The translations under genes and the position numbers were made by a program. Shown here piece by piece: positions 52,327 through 63,636 of a DNA stretch of 64,000 nt; position 1 is the stretch's first letter, and each line of letters starts with the position of its first letter. This DNA comes from Bacteroides sp. Marseille-P3684 (GTDB taxonomy: Bacteria > Bacteroidota > Bacteroidia > Bacteroidales > Bacteroidaceae), in contig NZ_LT985808.1 of NCBI RefSeq assembly GCF_900291465.1, positions 2,986,539 to 3,050,538 of the forward strand, given 5' to 3'. Under the pieces are notes generated by a model that saw nothing but the letters and a program-made list of their open reading frames with translations, searched no databases and had not been told where the DNA came from.

Positions 52327-54637
52327 CTTCGTATTTTCTCCTTTCCTCTTCTGCCAACCGTATTATTTCCACTCCCTTATCCAGCACAGCAGTCACGGCA
52401 TGGCTTAACGCTTCACCATCCGGGAGAGCATCGCCACGAAGCAATCCGTAAAGTACATTCAGCGGTTGGTCGGCACGGAGCACCTCCCACGAACTGCGCA
52501 GGTGGTGGATCAGGGAATCCAGCTTTTGCAGGTCTTTTTCTTTTGCTGCATCCCGTACCGCCTGCATTTCCTTTTCTGTTTCAGTTATCAACTTTTCCAG
52601 CATGACGGCTTCATTGCCATAGGACAATAAGGCGGAAAAGTCCGGTTTCCCGTCCGGTGTCGCTTTTATGGCACACCTGTCGGAAACCTCCATCAGTTCC
52701 GATATGGAGAACGGCTTGAACAGGCATCCGGCAAAGCCTTTTGCCAATAGTTCCCCTTTGTTACAACTGCCCGAAGCGGTTGCCACAACCACCGGGATTG
52801 TTGGTGAATTGCCCACGTTGGACGAACGCAACAGTTCCAGCAATTCGAAACCGTTTATACCAGGCATATTCAAGTCTGTCAGCAACAGGCTGTATTCTTT
52901 CTGGCGTATCATTTCCATCAGTGCCGCAGCATCGGTGCAAGTGTCGCAGTGTATTCCTTCTTGGGAATACATCTCTTTCAGCATTAGAAGTAATACCTCA
53001 TCATTGTCAATGGCGACAACATCATGGAATTTATTGTTATGATAAACAGGTGTATTGCTTGTATATCCAAGCTGTTCTTCAGCTTCCTGCATAGAAATTT
53101 CAACTGTGAAACGACTGCCTTTCCCTTTCTTGCTGTCCAAACGGATTGTTCCGCCAAGCATCGACACAATATTACGCATTATGGCAAGCCCAAGCCCGAA
53201 ACCCTCCTTTGCAGCGGCATTTGATAGACGTTCAAACGCACCGAACGCTTGTTTCTGTTCCTCTTCTGTCATGCCTGTACCTGTATCTTCAATGACCAGT
53301 GTCAGAACTCCATTATCATATTCAGTAATCAAAGAAACACCGCCTTCTTCTGTGAACTTGACAGCGTTTGACAGCAGGTTATTCCCGATTTGTATTATTC
53401 GCTCTTTGTCGGTCAATACAATGGCATCGTGTCCAGTCTTCACGGACAAGGACAACCCTTTGTTCACGGCAACAGGCATGAACTCCGTTTCAAGTGTGTG
53501 CGTGATTGCAGAAATCCGGCAGGGTGACAGACGGGGCTGTTCCTTGCCGTTGTCCAGGCGGAAGAAGTCAAGCAAAGTGTTGAGCATATCCCGCATACGG
53601 TCGGAGGATTGCAGTATATTTTGGATATATTGCCCATTATTACCGCTATTGCATTCTTTCCGCAAAAGTTCGGTATAGCCGGTTATTGCCGTCAGTGGTG
53701 TACGCAACTCATGGGTAATAGTATATACCGCTTTCTTTCGGGAGGTTATGAGTATCTCATTTTGTTGCACGGACTGTTCCAATTGCTCGATCAAATCCGT
53801 TGTCTTGCGTTTGTATCGTTTAATGTTCTTTGCATCACGGTGTATGATGATATAGGAAATGACCAACAGCAAAAGAACAAATCCCATCAAGCCGCCTATC
53901 TGCATAAATGATTTTTTACGCATGGCTGTTATCTCGCTTTCTCTATTTTGTAAATCAGATTGCACCTTCTTTTCGATTTGGCAAATCAATCCTTGCAGTT
54001 GTCTGTTAAGTTCTGCATTACGGGCAGCAAGACTATCGGCTTGTTCTGACAATCGACGGCTCTGCGCATTCTGTTCGTTGACCATGTTTCTATTGGATGA
54101 ACGGAGCGTAGTCGTTGTTGTCGTTGGCTTCGTTCCCTCTTTTTTGCCGAAGATGCTCAAGAAACCTTTTCGTTTTGGCTTTTTGGACTGTTCCTGCACA
54201 CTTTTCTGCACAATAACCGGAATTTGATTGGCTATCTTCTTGTTAATAGATTGTTGTTCATCCATTAACCGGACTATCTGGAACATCTGTCGTTCCTTAT
54301 CCTCTAAAAGACTGCGCACACTATCGATGCGCTCTGCTGGATAGGTGGCCTTGAAACGGCAAAGCATACTGTCCATTGCCATACGCCGTGCATGGTAATG
54401 CTCGATATCTTTATCGTTCCATTCCAGTATTGTTTCACCCAATAGAGAAAATTTTATCATTTGAATATTGATATTGTTTATTTCTTTTCGGAGCTCGTCT
54501 ATTTTTTTATTGCCAAGTTCTAATGCTTCTATCTCCTGCCATTCATAGAGGCTATTATATGCCATACATCCGATAAGAATGGAGATAAGTATATATCCCA
54601 ACTGTATTGCCTTATAGAAATTTCCTGACCGCTCCAT
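52319..54637 (-). CDS. rteA: RteA, hybrid sensor histidine kinase
   Basis: 772 residues. Two membrane helices (YILISILIGCMAYNSLY and IGGLMGFVLLLLVISYIIIH) flank a mostly helical periplasmic region. His309 in YTITHELRTPLTAITGY is the phosphorylation site. GNNLLSNAVKFTEEGG and DTGTGMTEEEQKQA form the ATPase domain. A receiver (LLLTDLNMPGINGFELL) and a C-terminal HPt-like segment (LDSLIHHLRSSWEVLR) complete a phosphorelay to RteB. Its start shares one base with the tetQ stop (TAATG). Confidence 0.95.
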   Translation of the reverse strand: MERSGNFYKAIQLGYILISILIGCMAYNSLYEWQEIEALELGNKKIDELRKEINNINIQMIKFSLLGETILEWNDKDIEHYHARRMAMDSMLCRFKATYPAERIDSVRSLLEDKERQMFQIVRLMDEQQSINKKIANQIPVIVQKSVQEQSKKPKRKGFLSIFGKKEGTKPTTTTTTLRSSNRNMVNEQNAQSRRLSEQADSLAARNAELNRQLQGLICQIEKKVQSDLQNRESEITAMRKKSFMQIGGLMGFVLLLLVISYIIIHRDAKNIKRYKRKTTDLIEQLEQSVQQNEILITSRKKAVYTITHELRTPLTAITGYTELLRKECNSGNNGQYIQNILQSSDRMRDMLNTLLDFFRLDNGKEQPRLSPCRISAITHTLETEFMPVAVNKGLSLSVKTGHDAIVLTDKERIIQIGNNLLSNAVKFTEEGGVSLITEYDNGVLTLVIEDTGTGMTEEEQKQAFGAFERLSNAAAKEGFGLGLAIMRNIVSMLGGTIRLDSKKGKGSRFTVEISMQEAEEQLGYTSNTPVYHNNKFHDVVAIDNDEVLLLMLKEMYSQEGIHCDTCTDAAALMEMIRQKEYSLLLTDLNMPGINGFELLELLRSSNVGNSPTIPVVVATASGSCNKGELLAKGFAGCLFKPFSISELMEVSDRCAIKATPDGKPDFSALLSYGNEAVMLEKLITETEKEMQAVRDAAKEKDLQKLDSLIHHLRSSWEVLRADQPLNVLYGLLRGDALPDGEALSHAVTAVLDKGVEIIRLAEEERRKYEDG

Positions 54638-56562
54638 TATTTTGATGACATTGATTTTTGGAACATGAATAAAAGTTTATCTTTTTCGTTCATGCGGATA
54701 TTATCAGAATAACCGCCTTTTGTTATTTGATACCCGCATGGCTTAACCATAAAAATGCCTAAGCCCTTAGTGTATGAACTTACTTCTGATGCATAGTCTT
54801 TACTTGTATTTAATGGAACTTTCCCTTTAATATGACACCACTCATTATTGCAACTGATGTCTTCAATCTCAGACATCATTTTTTGCAAATCTGTAATAGC
54901 TTTGGAACTTGCCGCTTGGGGTATCTGCAACTCAAAATAGAGCATCGGTTCGAGAATGTCCACACCTGACTGTTGCAAGGCCAGCCTGAAGACATAAGGG
55001 GTCAGCTGTCTGAAATCAGCAGGTGTACTTACCGGGCTATAATACTCGGCTTGAGTAAAAGTTACTTTCAGATCAGTCACTTCCCATCCATGTAACCCGG
55101 ATTGGCAAGACATACGAATCCCTTCAAAAACGGCATTTTGAAAAGAATGGTTCAGATAACCATAGGAGATGTCACTTTCGATTTGCAACCCTGTCCCTAA
55201 CGGTAAGGGTTCAAGAGTCAGCCCTATTGTGGCCCAATAAGGGTTGGGCGGCACTTCGATCTGAATAATCTTATTGACCTTTTTTACAGGTCGTTCTTTG
55301 TATATAGTCTTGATCTCATCAAAATGGACCTTTACGGAAAATCGTTCTTCCAGCAATGTCTGTATGATTTCCTTTTGGGTTAAACCATATAACGAGATTT
55401 CCAATTCATCACTATATGAGTTTATGGAAAAGGACAAAGACGGGTCTTCAATCCACAATGTATTCAGAGCGGATATCACCTTGCTTCTCTCTTCGGGCCT
55501 GTCTGGCCGGACGGAGGATTTGAGAGCGGGATGCTGATGCGATAATCCTTGAATCAAACAAGGTTCAGCACCTAAATAATTTCCGATTCGAAAATCATCC
55601 ATATCCTCTACAATCGCGATATCATTGGCGCCCACTTCATCAACATTTATCTCTCTGCCCTGATTGATAGTTTTTAGATTTTTAATCTTGATGAATTTTT
55701 CCGAATCGTTGATTCTTACAACGTCTCGAAGTCTCAGACTTCCGTCAATTATTTTTAGAAAACTTCTTTTATGTCCTTTGGGGTCATGCTCTATCTTATA
55801 AAGATAAGATGAAAGTCTGTTTGAGACCGATGCCGGAGGAAGTATAAAAGAAGTGATGGCGTCCAACAACTCATTGATACCGATATTGAACATTGCTGAT
55901 CCATGTAGCACCGGATAGACTTTGGCTTTTGCCACAAGAGCGATTATCGTATTCCAATAATCAGCCGGTGAAATTTCGCTATCCGCCAAATATCGTTCTA
56001 ATATATTGTCGTCATGGTTGCATACAAATTCTTTGTATTCTTCCTTTATATATGTTTGGGAGCAAACCGGATAAACCGATCCATCGACAACATTTTGCAT
56101 AAACAGGACATCTTGAGACAGATTTGCTTTTATATCCAGATACAAACGCTCCAAATTCACACCGGCTCGGTCAATCTTATTGATAAATATAATTGTCGGG
56201 ATTTGCAGCTTCTGTAAAGTATTGAACAGCAACTTTGTCTGCGCTTGTATGCCTTCCTTTGCGGATAAGATGAGGACTGCTCCATCAAGCATTTTGAATG
56301 TCCGCTCCACTTCCGCAATAAAATCCATGTGTCCCGGAGTGTCAATGATATTGCATTTCACACCATTCCAGATAATAGATGTCGTAGAAGCCCGAACAGT
56401 AATTCCTCTACGTTTCTCTATATCCATAGAGTCCGTTATGGTGTCACCATTATCCACACAGCCGCACTTTTCCGTTGCTCCACTGGCAAACAGCAGATTC
56501 TCGGTTACGGAAGTTTTTCCTGCATCAATGTGAGCAAGAATTCCTAAATTTATAATATTCAT
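54637..56562 (-). CDS. tetQ: TetQ, ribosomal protection tetracycline resistance protein
   Basis: 641 residues from [20 protein letters not shown], an EF-G-like translational GTPase that removes tetracycline from the ribosome. G motifs [16 protein letters not shown] and INKIDRAG are intact, and domains II to V follow with no interruption. An in-frame GTG at 56610 with GGAGG nine bases upstream would add 16 residues. It heads the tetQ-rteA-rteB operon. Confidence 0.97.
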   Translation of the reverse strand: MNIINLGILAHIDAGKTSVTENLLFASGATEKCGCVDNGDTITDSMDIEKRRGITVRASTTSIIWNGVKCNIIDTPGHMDFIAEVERTFKMLDGAVLILSAKEGIQAQTKLLFNTLQKLQIPTIIFINKIDRAGVNLERLYLDIKANLSQDVLFMQNVVDGSVYPVCSQTYIKEEYKEFVCNHDDNILERYLADSEISPADYWNTIIALVAKAKVYPVLHGSAMFNIGINELLDAITSFILPPASVSNRLSSYLYKIEHDPKGHKRSFLKIIDGSLRLRDVVRINDSEKFIKIKNLKTINQGREINVDEVGANDIAIVEDMDDFRIGNYLGAEPCLIQGLSHQHPALKSSVRPDRPEERSKVISALNTLWIEDPSLSFSINSYSDELEISLYGLTQKEIIQTLLEERFSVKVHFDEIKTIYKERPVKKVNKIIQIEVPPNPYWATIGLTLEPLPLGTGLQIESDISYGYLNHSFQNAVFEGIRMSCQSGLHGWEVTDLKVTFTQAEYYSPVSTPADFRQLTPYVFRLALQQSGVDILEPMLYFELQIPQAASSKAITDLQKMMSEIEDISCNNEWCHIKGKVPLNTSKDYASEVSSYTKGLGIFMVKPCGYQITKGGYSDNIRMNEKDKLLFMFQKSMSSK

Positions 56563-56582
56563 TTGGATTAAGCAATAATATA

Positions 56583-56633
56583 CTACAATAGATGCATTGT
56601 CGAAACGCACCTTTTAATACCTCCTCGTAGCAT
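56583..56633 (-). CDS. tetQ leader peptide, 16 codons
   Basis: An ATG at 56633 opens [16 protein letters not shown] and stop. It lies in the 130-base leader between the tetQ promoter and the tetQ start, out of frame with tetQ. In CTnDOT tetracycline induction of this operon works by attenuation in such a leader; the peptide found here fits that model. Confidence 0.6.
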   Translation of the reverse strand: MLRGGIKRCVSTMHLL

Positions 56634-56696
56634 ATGAGAACTACAGGATTCCTAACTCGTATTAATATGTATATTATTACTGCCGCATAACGATTA

Positions 56697-56727
56697 CAAA
56701 ATTACACAAAAAAATATATCTAACAAA
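56697..56727 (-). promoter_or_regulatory. tetQ promoter
   Basis: TTTG (56727-56724), a 19-base spacer and TAATTTTG (56704-56697) on the minus strand match the Bacteroidetes consensus exactly. Transcription would start about 130 bases before tetQ. Confidence 0.9.
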
Positions 56728-57091
56728 AGTAGGAGGATTTTTTAACTTTTTACCATAGACATTTTATTAGGGAAACGTAGGTTCAACTGGTAAGTACAAA
56801 TAAGTAGAAATGTTTGAACAACACTGTTTTAGGAAGTTGAAAAATCAAGTTTCTCTCTCGGTATAGCGTTTATTTTGGCCAATATCTTCTTTAGTTTGGC
56901 ATTTGAGTATTTCCCATTCGTGTTCTATTTAGCTCCTTATTATGAGTATGTAGCAAGTTGCTTATCAAATTCAGCCTCTTTGAGGGTCAAATATGGTTTT
57001 GCAAATGGTGACTGACAAGACATAAACAAGGTCAGCAGGATTTTTTACATAAATGGACATGAATGTATATAACCTAAAATAAGAATAAATT
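56728..57091. other. AT-rich intergenic region upstream of tetQ
   Basis: Roughly 360 bases with no convincing reading frame on either strand. Beyond AT-richness I see no repeat or hairpin here; it separates the tetQ promoter from the inverted-repeat element at 57092. Confidence 0.5.
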
Positions 57092-57195
57092 TTAATAAGG
57101 GCTGCCCAAAAAGAAAAAAATGCAGTTGCCATCCTACAGATACTTGCAGAAAGGATAAAATTTACTTTTAGACCTTTTGGGATAGCCCTTATTAA
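57092..57195. repeat. 104-bp inverted-repeat element, possible IS remnant or MITE
   Basis: TTAATAAGGGCT (57092-57103) and AGCCCTTATTAA (57184-57195) are perfect inverted repeats, and similarity continues inward (GCCCAAAAAG against the complement of ACCTTTTGGGAT). There is no coding capacity. It lies 24 bases downstream of the methylase-helicase stop and may also act as a terminator. Confidence 0.65.
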
Positions 57196-57218
57196 TACTT
57201 CAGATAAAATTCCTAAGG

Positions 57219-60200
57219 TTATATTTTCAATCCTTTGAACCGGGTTTCCTCCTTGGCATACAGTCCCGGACGCCCGATTATGACATGGTTGGCAACGATA
57301 CTATCCGCCGGACTGCGTATCTGCGGCGGTGCATTTTCGGGATATTGCGCCTGCCTGTTCCTCACATCTTCCGCTTCCGGCTTGACCTGTTGCCCTTCTT
57401 TCTCCTTTTCGGCGACTTCGGGCGTGGGCGGCGCAAGTTCCAGCTGTATTTTTCGGTCAAGGGCGGCAAGTTCGGATTTCAGCTGCTTCAGCTCGTCCTC
57501 CTTCTTCCACACCTTGCCCGCTATCTCCTGCAACTGCGGTATCTCCCTCTCCAGCACCTCGTTCTTCGCCTTGTACTGGTCGATAATGGAGGGTATCCTC
57601 TCCATCGCGTTCAGGAAGTTTCGGGCGGCAGCCATCGGATCAGCCATTGCCAGATGTCCGTTGTTATAGGTGTACTTGTAGTTCCCCTCTACCACGAAGC
57701 GGTTGTCGGTAAACTCCAATCCCTCTTTGAGTATCCTCTCGCTCACCACCTTTATCGGAAAACCGTACAGTTCTCCGACCTGTGTGTAAAGCCCGCCCGT
57801 AGTGGCGTTTTTCGCTATCTCCTGCAAACGCTTTCCGATAACCTTCTCATCGGCGGAATCCACACCGTCCACCTTTATTATATTAAGGCGGTTGCCCTCC
57901 CTGTCGGTCTGCGCCACCGAAAGGAAGCGGTTCCAGTCCTCCGTCATGGCATCTATGAAAGCCGTGTTGTTACGCAACTCGCCCGTCTTCGACTCTAACT
58001 TGAACTCCGAATCACGCTTGCCCTTGTTAAACGACTTGCGTTCCCCTTCGAGCGAGGCGATGCGCTTTTCAAGTTTCGCCTTGTCCAGCAGGTCGGTGTT
58101 GCCGGATAGCAACGCCATATATTCCGAAAAGTTCATGCCCGATTTCTCGTCCACTGCCCCCTCGTCGATGGTACGCGCCCCCATAGCACCGCTTTTGAGC
58201 TGGCTGATGAAAGTCTGCTTGCAGTGCAGGAGGTTGAACTTGTAGCTGTCCAGTGACTTCTCCACCGCGTAGATGATTACGTCCACGTTGTTCCCGGCGA
58301 AATGCTTGGCAATTTCGTTTCCGGCTCTAACTCCGCGTCCGTCACGCTGTTGCAGGTCGGACGGTCGCCACGGCGTATCGAGATGATGAATTGCCACACA
58401 CCTTTTCTGTGCGTTCACACCCGTTCCGAGCATGGAGGTGGAGCCGAACAGAACACGCACCGTTCCGGCATTCATGGCGTCTATCACCGCCTTCCGAGCC
58501 TTGTCGGTCTTGCACTCCTGAATGAAGCGCACCTCGCTTGGCGGTATGCCGTAATCCTCCGTCAGCTTGCGCTTGATTTCCGAATAGACGTTCCACCCGT
58601 CGCCCGGCTGATATGTCCCCAAGTCCGAGAAAACGAACTGCGTGCCTTTCTGCGCGTCGTATTTTTGGTAATACTCCGCGATCATCTTGGCACAGTGGCT
58701 CGCCTTGTTATCGGGGTGGTCTTCATAATGCGGGTCTATCATGCGCATGTCGAGTGCCATCTTGCGGGCGTAGTCGGTGGCGATAAGCATCTTCGCCTTT
58801 TCCTCCGTTTCCGAAAGCGGCAGCCTGCCCAGAAGTGTGGCATCGCCAGTCTTGGCGAACTGCATCAGCTTCTGTATGAAGTCCTCCTGCTCCGGCGTGG
58901 GCGGTATGTGGTGCAGTATCTCATTCTTGTTGGGACGATCTACGCCCACGTCCTCTGCCGTGCGGTAGTCCGTGATTTCATTATAGAAGGCGGCAAGTTC
59001 CGGCACCTTGATGAAGTAGCGGAAACGCTCCTTTTGAACCACGTTGTTCGTCACGTTAAATTCAAAATCCGTCGTCTTCTTGGCGAATATCGCCGCCCAA
59101 GCGTCGAAACATCGGATGTCCTGCCGTTCCAGCTCCTTCGGACGCAAATACTTGAACAGCAGATACAACTCCGTCAGCGAGTTGCTGATGGTAGTACCCG
59201 AAAGGAAGGTCGCTCCCAAGTCTCTGCCCGTGCGCTCCTGTATGGTGCGTATGGCAAAGAGCATGTTCAGTGCCTTCTGGCTTCCCTCGCTGTTGCCCAG
59301 TCCCGCCACACGGTCATGGCGCGTGTTGAACGTCAGATTTTTGAACTGGTGGCTCTCATCTATGAAGATGTGGTCGATGCCCATCTGCTTGAAATCCACC
59401 ACGTCGTCCGTGCGTGACTTTATGGCATGTTCCACCTTCTCCAGCTTCGCTTCAAGGTTGTGTTTGCGCTTCTCCAGACCTTTCAGCATAGCCCGCGACA
59501 CGTTCTTTCCCTGCTGCCGCAGCACTTCGAGGTTTTCCTCCACCGTGTCAAGCTCCGCTTGCAGGATGCGCTGCTGCAACTCCGGCGACTGCGGTATCTT
59601 GCCGAACTGGTCGTGCGACATGATGACACAATCGTAGTCGTTGTTCTTTATATTATTGAAGAAGCGCACACGGTTGGCGGTCGAAAAGTCCTTCTCCGAA
59701 GCGTACAGAATACGTGCGTTGGGATATGCCGCCTGATAGGTGGCGGCAATCTCCGCAACGTTGGCTTTCAGCCCGATAATCATCGGCTTATGTGCCAATT
59801 TCAGACGCTTCATCTCATGCGCGGCGATGCACATTATCAGCGTCTTGCCGGTTCCCACCTCGTGGTCGCAAATTCCGCCGCCGTTCTGTTTCAGCATCCA
59901 GACGCAATCCATCTGCGAGGGATAGACGCTCTTGATACCCCGGCTTGCCAAGCCTTTCAGATTGAGGTCGGGGAAGGTCTGGTGCGAGCCGTCATACTTC
60001 GGGCGCACGAAACAGTTGAACTTGCGGTTATACATTGTCGTCAGCCGTTCCTTGAACTGCGGCGACTGTTCTTCGAGCCATTCGGAGAAACCGTTGCGGA
60101 TTTCATCAATCTTGGCGTTGGCGAGCTGTATGCCCTCGCTGTCGCGCACCTTGATGTCGTTGCCATGCTCGTCCTTGCCGATGGACTTCATCATGTCGGG

Positions 60201-63032
60201 GCAGGTGTTGTGCAGGGCGTGTTTCAAGAGGTGCATACCGTCATAGTTCCGGTAATACCCCTTTACCAGAAACTCGTCCGTGATTTTCATGGTGCGGTAG
60301 CCGCACGCAACCGAAAACTCGTCCATGCTTGCGGAATAGGCGATTTTCACCTCCGTGTCGAACAGCCGGCTCATGTAGGCGGCATAGACACCCGTCGGAA
60401 TCCAGCGTTCCCCGAAATTGAAGTCCAGATCCTCGAAGGCGATACGCGGCGGTTCGGCATCTTTCAGAGCCTCCAACGCCTGTTTCACTTCCGGCATACG
60501 CTCACTTTCGGGGTTTTCGCCCATCCAAGCCTCTATGCGTTCCGCCTTCTCTATCACGTTCCCGGCTATGAAGCGGTCTTTGATTTCGTAACCGGTCACG
60601 AGCGGATTGTAATAGATGCGTCCTTGCAGGGCTGTGAGCAACTCCTCCGCCGTGCTGTCGGTTATCTCCCGCATATAGTCGAGATTGACCGTGCCATATT
60701 TGTTGAGCGACGCGGACAGGGCTTCTTCGGGAGAGCCTACGTTGGCATGGCTCTCCACGGAGAAGGAAACGGGATGCTCGAAGATGTCCGCCTTGACGAA
60801 CTTTCCGTTCTCCACCCGTTCCAGCGAAAGGATGTCACGCCCGCCCGCGTCCATCATCACTAACTTCACGTTCTGCTTGGCGTTGAGGTTGCCGTAGCGC
60901 ATGACAAACTCATCGTAACAGGTATTCAGATGCTCTCGCCACGGAACATTTGCCTCGCGCCGGAGCGATTCATAACGGTACAGACGCTCGTAGGCGTCAC
61001 GCAGCGACACATACAACAACGCCTTTTCCTTCTGGTATCCTTTCAGGTCGAGCGGCTGGAATGTAGCCCCGTATGGCGTGATGTCCTTCAGATAGCCGAT
61101 GTTATGACGCCCCCGGTCAGCCACCAGCGAGCCTTCGCGCAGGTGCATCTCCGGCGTGCGATGGTAGGCACGCGGCGTAAGGTCCGCGACTTCCTCCTTC
61201 GGCTTTTCCGGTTCGATGTCGGGAAAAAGGGAAGTAGCCACCGTTTCCGGTGGAGCATCGGTAACAGCAGGTGCGGCGACTGCTTCCGGCTGTGTTTCCT
61301 CCTGCCGGGGTTGTTCACGTGGTACTTCCGGCGTGATCGTCGCAACCGTTCTGTTTTCATGTTTTTCATTATGCTGCCTTGCCAGCTCCCGAAGTTCCTT
61401 CCTGCGCTCCGGCGTGAGTTCCATCATCATCTCGTAGAAGCCGTTGATGGGAGGATTGGTTTCCCAGTCCAGCTTTGCATAGATGTCGTCCGGGTCGGCA
61501 GGCTTGGCGGTGTTCTCCGCTTTCACCTCCTTATTCTCCATAGCGGGTTTTGCAGTTGGAGCTGTCGGTGTAACCGTGACTTTCGGTTTGGGCGGAGTGG
61601 ACTTTGCCGTAACTGCCTTTTTCACCGTCTTTTTCTTTTTGGAGGTTTTCGGTTGGCTGACCTCTTCCGTCATCCCCCAGAGGTTGAGCAAGGAGAGCTG
61701 CACCCCGTCAGAATATTTCGGACGTGGCTCTATCTCCGGTTTTTCCTCAACGGGTTGCGGTTTTTCCGTCGGAGTTTCCACCGTCTGCGCCGAAGATACC
61801 GTTTCCAATTTTATAGCAGGACGCTCCGCCTCCTTTTGAACGGTAACCTTTTCTTCCGTTCCCGACTGCCAGATTGTTCCCGAATACAGACGCATGGCGA
61901 GCCTGTAATGGAAATCCTCGTTGAGCATCCGGCGCAAGTCCCCGGCGATACCTGCGGTCTTGCCCTCGTGCAGATAAACCATAGCGGGCTTCCCGTAGGG
62001 GTCAGTGTCAAGTTTCGACGTCGTATGCACGATGCGTTCCGGGTGGTGGATGAAATAGGCGTTGTCGGTCAGGTCGGTTTTCGTGTCCGTCTGTATCACG
62101 GTCATCAGCCGCTCGTCCTGCGACATTTCCTTCTTGCTGAGGTTCTTTTGCAGGACAATCAGGTCGCTGCCCACCTCCGTCCCCGCGTTGTCCGTGAACA
62201 GGTTGTTGGGCAGGCGTATCGCGGATACCAGATTGGCCTGACTGAACAGCTCGTTACGCACGGAGGTCTTGGTGCTATTCAATACCCCTTGCGAGGTGAT
62301 GAACGCCACGATACCGCCGTCACGCACGGCATCCAGTCCTTTGAGAAAGAAATAGTTGTGGATGGTTTTCTGGGCGGAGCGTCTGCCGAAAGAGTCGCTC
62401 CGCTGAAACTCCGCGTCGAACACGGCAATGTCACCGAACGGAATGTTGGACACCGCCAAGTCGAAATAATTGTTGAACGGTCTTTCGATTTTCTCAAAAC
62501 CGCAGGTGCGCATTTTCTGGTCGGGATAGAGATGCCTCAAGATTGTACCCGTGAGCAGATCCTTCTCGAAAGCCATCACATCCGCATTGGGGCTGTGCCG
62601 TAGCATGGAATCCACGAACACGCCGACACCTGCCGACGGTTCGAGCATACGGGCGGGGCGGACGCTGTAATCTGCCAGCACGTCCGCGATGGTGTCGGTT
62701 ATCTCTTTGGGGGTGTAGAAAGCGGTCAGCACGGACGCTTTCAGCGAATCCACAAACCGCTTGTACTCTGTTTCGTCCTTGCTGTTCTCACGGATAAGCC
62801 TGTGCAGCTCCACCGTCGGGGCGAACAGTTCGAGGTCGGATTTCGCCCACCGGACGGCATCCGTCAGTTCCTTTGCAGGGTTGAGGATACATTTCAGACC
62901 GCCGAAACCGCAGTACCTTTGAAGTATGGCACGCTCTTCGGTTGTCGCTGTCCTGTTTTCCCTGTCAAGGATGAATGCCGTCCGTATCGCCTCGATGTTG
63001 TCCCGCAGTTTCTGTTTGCGGTTAAACGCCAT
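57219..63032 (-). CDS. Giant N6-adenine methylase / SNF2-type helicase
   Basis: 1937 residues. The N-terminal methylase has motif [19 protein letters not shown] near 135 and motif [11 protein letters not shown] near 195 (NIPF in place of NPPY). A disordered Pro/Glu/Lys-rich linker spans about 400-630. The helicase follows: Walker [11 protein letters not shown] near 1058, DESHQF near 1226, and the C-terminal GRGVRAGNE motif near 1563. A coiled-coil tail ([20 protein letters not shown]) ends the protein. Similar genes are standard in CTnDOT/CTn341-type ICEs and probably protect or process element DNA. It overlaps the DUF1896 gene by 11 bases. Confidence 0.92.
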   Translation of the reverse strand: MAFNRKQKLRDNIEAIRTAFILDRENRTATTEERAILQRYCGFGGLKCILNPAKELTDAVRWAKSDLELFAPTVELHRLIRENSKDETEYKRFVDSLKASVLTAFYTPKEITDTIADVLADYSVRPARMLEPSAGVGVFVDSMLRHSPNADVMAFEKDLLTGTILRHLYPDQKMRTCGFEKIERPFNNYFDLAVSNIPFGDIAVFDAEFQRSDSFGRRSAQKTIHNYFFLKGLDAVRDGGIVAFITSQGVLNSTKTSVRNELFSQANLVSAIRLPNNLFTDNAGTEVGSDLIVLQKNLSKKEMSQDERLMTVIQTDTKTDLTDNAYFIHHPERIVHTTSKLDTDPYGKPAMVYLHEGKTAGIAGDLRRMLNEDFHYRLAMRLYSGTIWQSGTEEKVTVQKEAERPAIKLETVSSAQTVETPTEKPQPVEEKPEIEPRPKYSDGVQLSLLNLWGMTEEVSQPKTSKKKKTVKKAVTAKSTPPKPKVTVTPTAPTAKPAMENKEVKAENTAKPADPDDIYAKLDWETNPPINGFYEMMMELTPERRKELRELARQHNEKHENRTVATITPEVPREQPRQEETQPEAVAAPAVTDAPPETVATSLFPDIEPEKPKEEVADLTPRAYHRTPEMHLREGSLVADRGRHNIGYLKDITPYGATFQPLDLKGYQKEKALLYVSLRDAYERLYRYESLRREANVPWREHLNTCYDEFVMRYGNLNAKQNVKLVMMDAGGRDILSLERVENGKFVKADIFEHPVSFSVESHANVGSPEEALSASLNKYGTVNLDYMREITDSTAEELLTALQGRIYYNPLVTGYEIKDRFIAGNVIEKAERIEAWMGENPESERMPEVKQALEALKDAEPPRIAFEDLDFNFGERWIPTGVYAAYMSRLFDTEVKIAYSASMDEFSVACGYRTMKITDEFLVKGYYRNYDGMHLLKHALHNTCPDMMKSIGKDEHGNDIKVRDSEGIQLANAKIDEIRNGFSEWLEEQSPQFKERLTTMYNRKFNCFVRPKYDGSHQTFPDLNLKGLASRGIKSVYPSQMDCVWMLKQNGGGICDHEVGTGKTLIMCIAAHEMKRLKLAHKPMIIGLKANVAEIAATYQAAYPNARILYASEKDFSTANRVRFFNNIKNNDYDCVIMSHDQFGKIPQSPELQQRILQAELDTVEENLEVLRQQGKNVSRAMLKGLEKRKHNLEAKLEKVEHAIKSRTDDVVDFKQMGIDHIFIDESHQFKNLTFNTRHDRVAGLGNSEGSQKALNMLFAIRTIQERTGRDLGATFLSGTTISNSLTELYLLFKYLRPKELERQDIRCFDAWAAIFAKKTTDFEFNVTNNVVQKERFRYFIKVPELAAFYNEITDYRTAEDVGVDRPNKNEILHHIPPTPEQEDFIQKLMQFAKTGDATLLGRLPLSETEEKAKMLIATDYARKMALDMRMIDPHYEDHPDNKASHCAKMIAEYYQKYDAQKGTQFVFSDLGTYQPGDGWNVYSEIKRKLTEDYGIPPSEVRFIQECKTDKARKAVIDAMNAGTVRVLFGSTSMLGTGVNAQKRCVAIHHLDTPWRPSDLQQRDGRGVRAGNEIAKHFAGNNVDVIIYAVEKSLDSYKFNLLHCKQTFISQLKSGAMGARTIDEGAVDEKSGMNFSEYMALLSGNTDLLDKAKLEKRIASLEGERKSFNKGKRDSEFKLESKTGELRNNTAFIDAMTEDWNRFLSVAQTDREGNRLNIIKVDGVDSADEKVIGKRLQEIAKNATTGGLYTQVGELYGFPIKVVSERILKEGLEFTDNRFVVEGNYKYTYNNGHLAMADPMAAARNFLNAMERIPSIIDQYKAKNEVLEREIPQLQEIAGKVWKKEDELKQLKSELAALDRKIQLELAPPTPEVAEKEKEGQQVKPEAEDVRNRQAQYPENAPPQIRSPADSIVANHVIIGRPGLYAKEETRFKGLKI

Positions 63033-63474
63033 ATTCGTCTAAGTAAAGGACGGTTGCTCCCGTCAGCTCCGTGTAGAGCAGGTCGTAATCGGAAGACAGG
63101 GCGAAATTGTCATCCGAGAGGTCATAGACGGAGAACACGTTGCCGACAAGCGGCAGCAGTTTCAGGACAAAGGCTTCACGCTTCTCTTCCGGCACTTCAT
63201 CGGCAAACTCGTTTTCCACGACTTCGCGGAGGATGGCGTAACGGGAATAATGCAGCCCGCGCAGCAGCGTGTCCATCGCCAGTTCCTGCGCACCATCGGC
63301 GGGATAGCCTTCAAGCCGTGCCCTCTCATACGTTTCGGCGGCACGGTCGGCCCGTTCCCGTATGAAAGCGGTGTCGTCAGCCTGTTCAAACTTGTTCGTG
63401 CGGAGATAGTCCAGCAGGTACAGACCGTAATAGGAAAAGTCGGTCTGACCCTCGTTTTTCTTCTTGTTGTTCAT
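63022..63474 (-). CDS. DUF1896-like protein
   Basis: 150 residues from [20 protein letters not shown], continuing [20 protein letters not shown] and [23 protein letters not shown]1896 proteins precede the giant methylase-helicase in these ICEs; function is unknown. The start at 63474 is preferred because it follows the shared ICE motif directly; upstream in-frame codons cross a terminator. Confidence 0.78.
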   Translation of the reverse strand: MNNKKKNEGQTDFSYYGLYLLDYLRTNKFEQADDTAFIRERADRAAETYERARLEGYPADGAQELAMDTLLRGLHYSRYAILREVVENEFADEVPEEKREAFVLKLLPLVGNVFSVYDLSDDNFALSSDYDLLYTELTGATVLYLDEYGV

Positions 63475-63494
63475 TACTTTGGATTTAGCGGATT
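63475..63494 (-). promoter_or_regulatory. Shared ICE start motif, DUF1896 copy
   Basis: On the minus strand CCGCTAAATCCAAAGTA runs directly into the ATG. The 24 bases covering the motif and its flanks are identical to those before mobA. Confidence 0.75.
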
Positions 63495-63534
63495 GATAAT
63501 TAACGGGATAATCGGTTGGAAAAAGGAAGAAAAA

Positions 63535-63559
63535 GGCACTCGGTATCCCTCCGAGTGCC
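63535..63559 (-). terminator. Terminator after topB
   Basis: GGCACTCGG (63535-63543) pairs with CCGAGTGCC (63551-63559). On the minus strand it is followed by TTTTTCTTCC. It separates topB from the DUF1896-methylase unit. Confidence 0.88.
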
Positions 63560-63636
63560 ACCACTAAATCCAAAGTATGAGTGTAATCCGGTATCGAAGA
63601 ACAATTCATTACTCTGAACAAGTGGCAAAGTTAATA

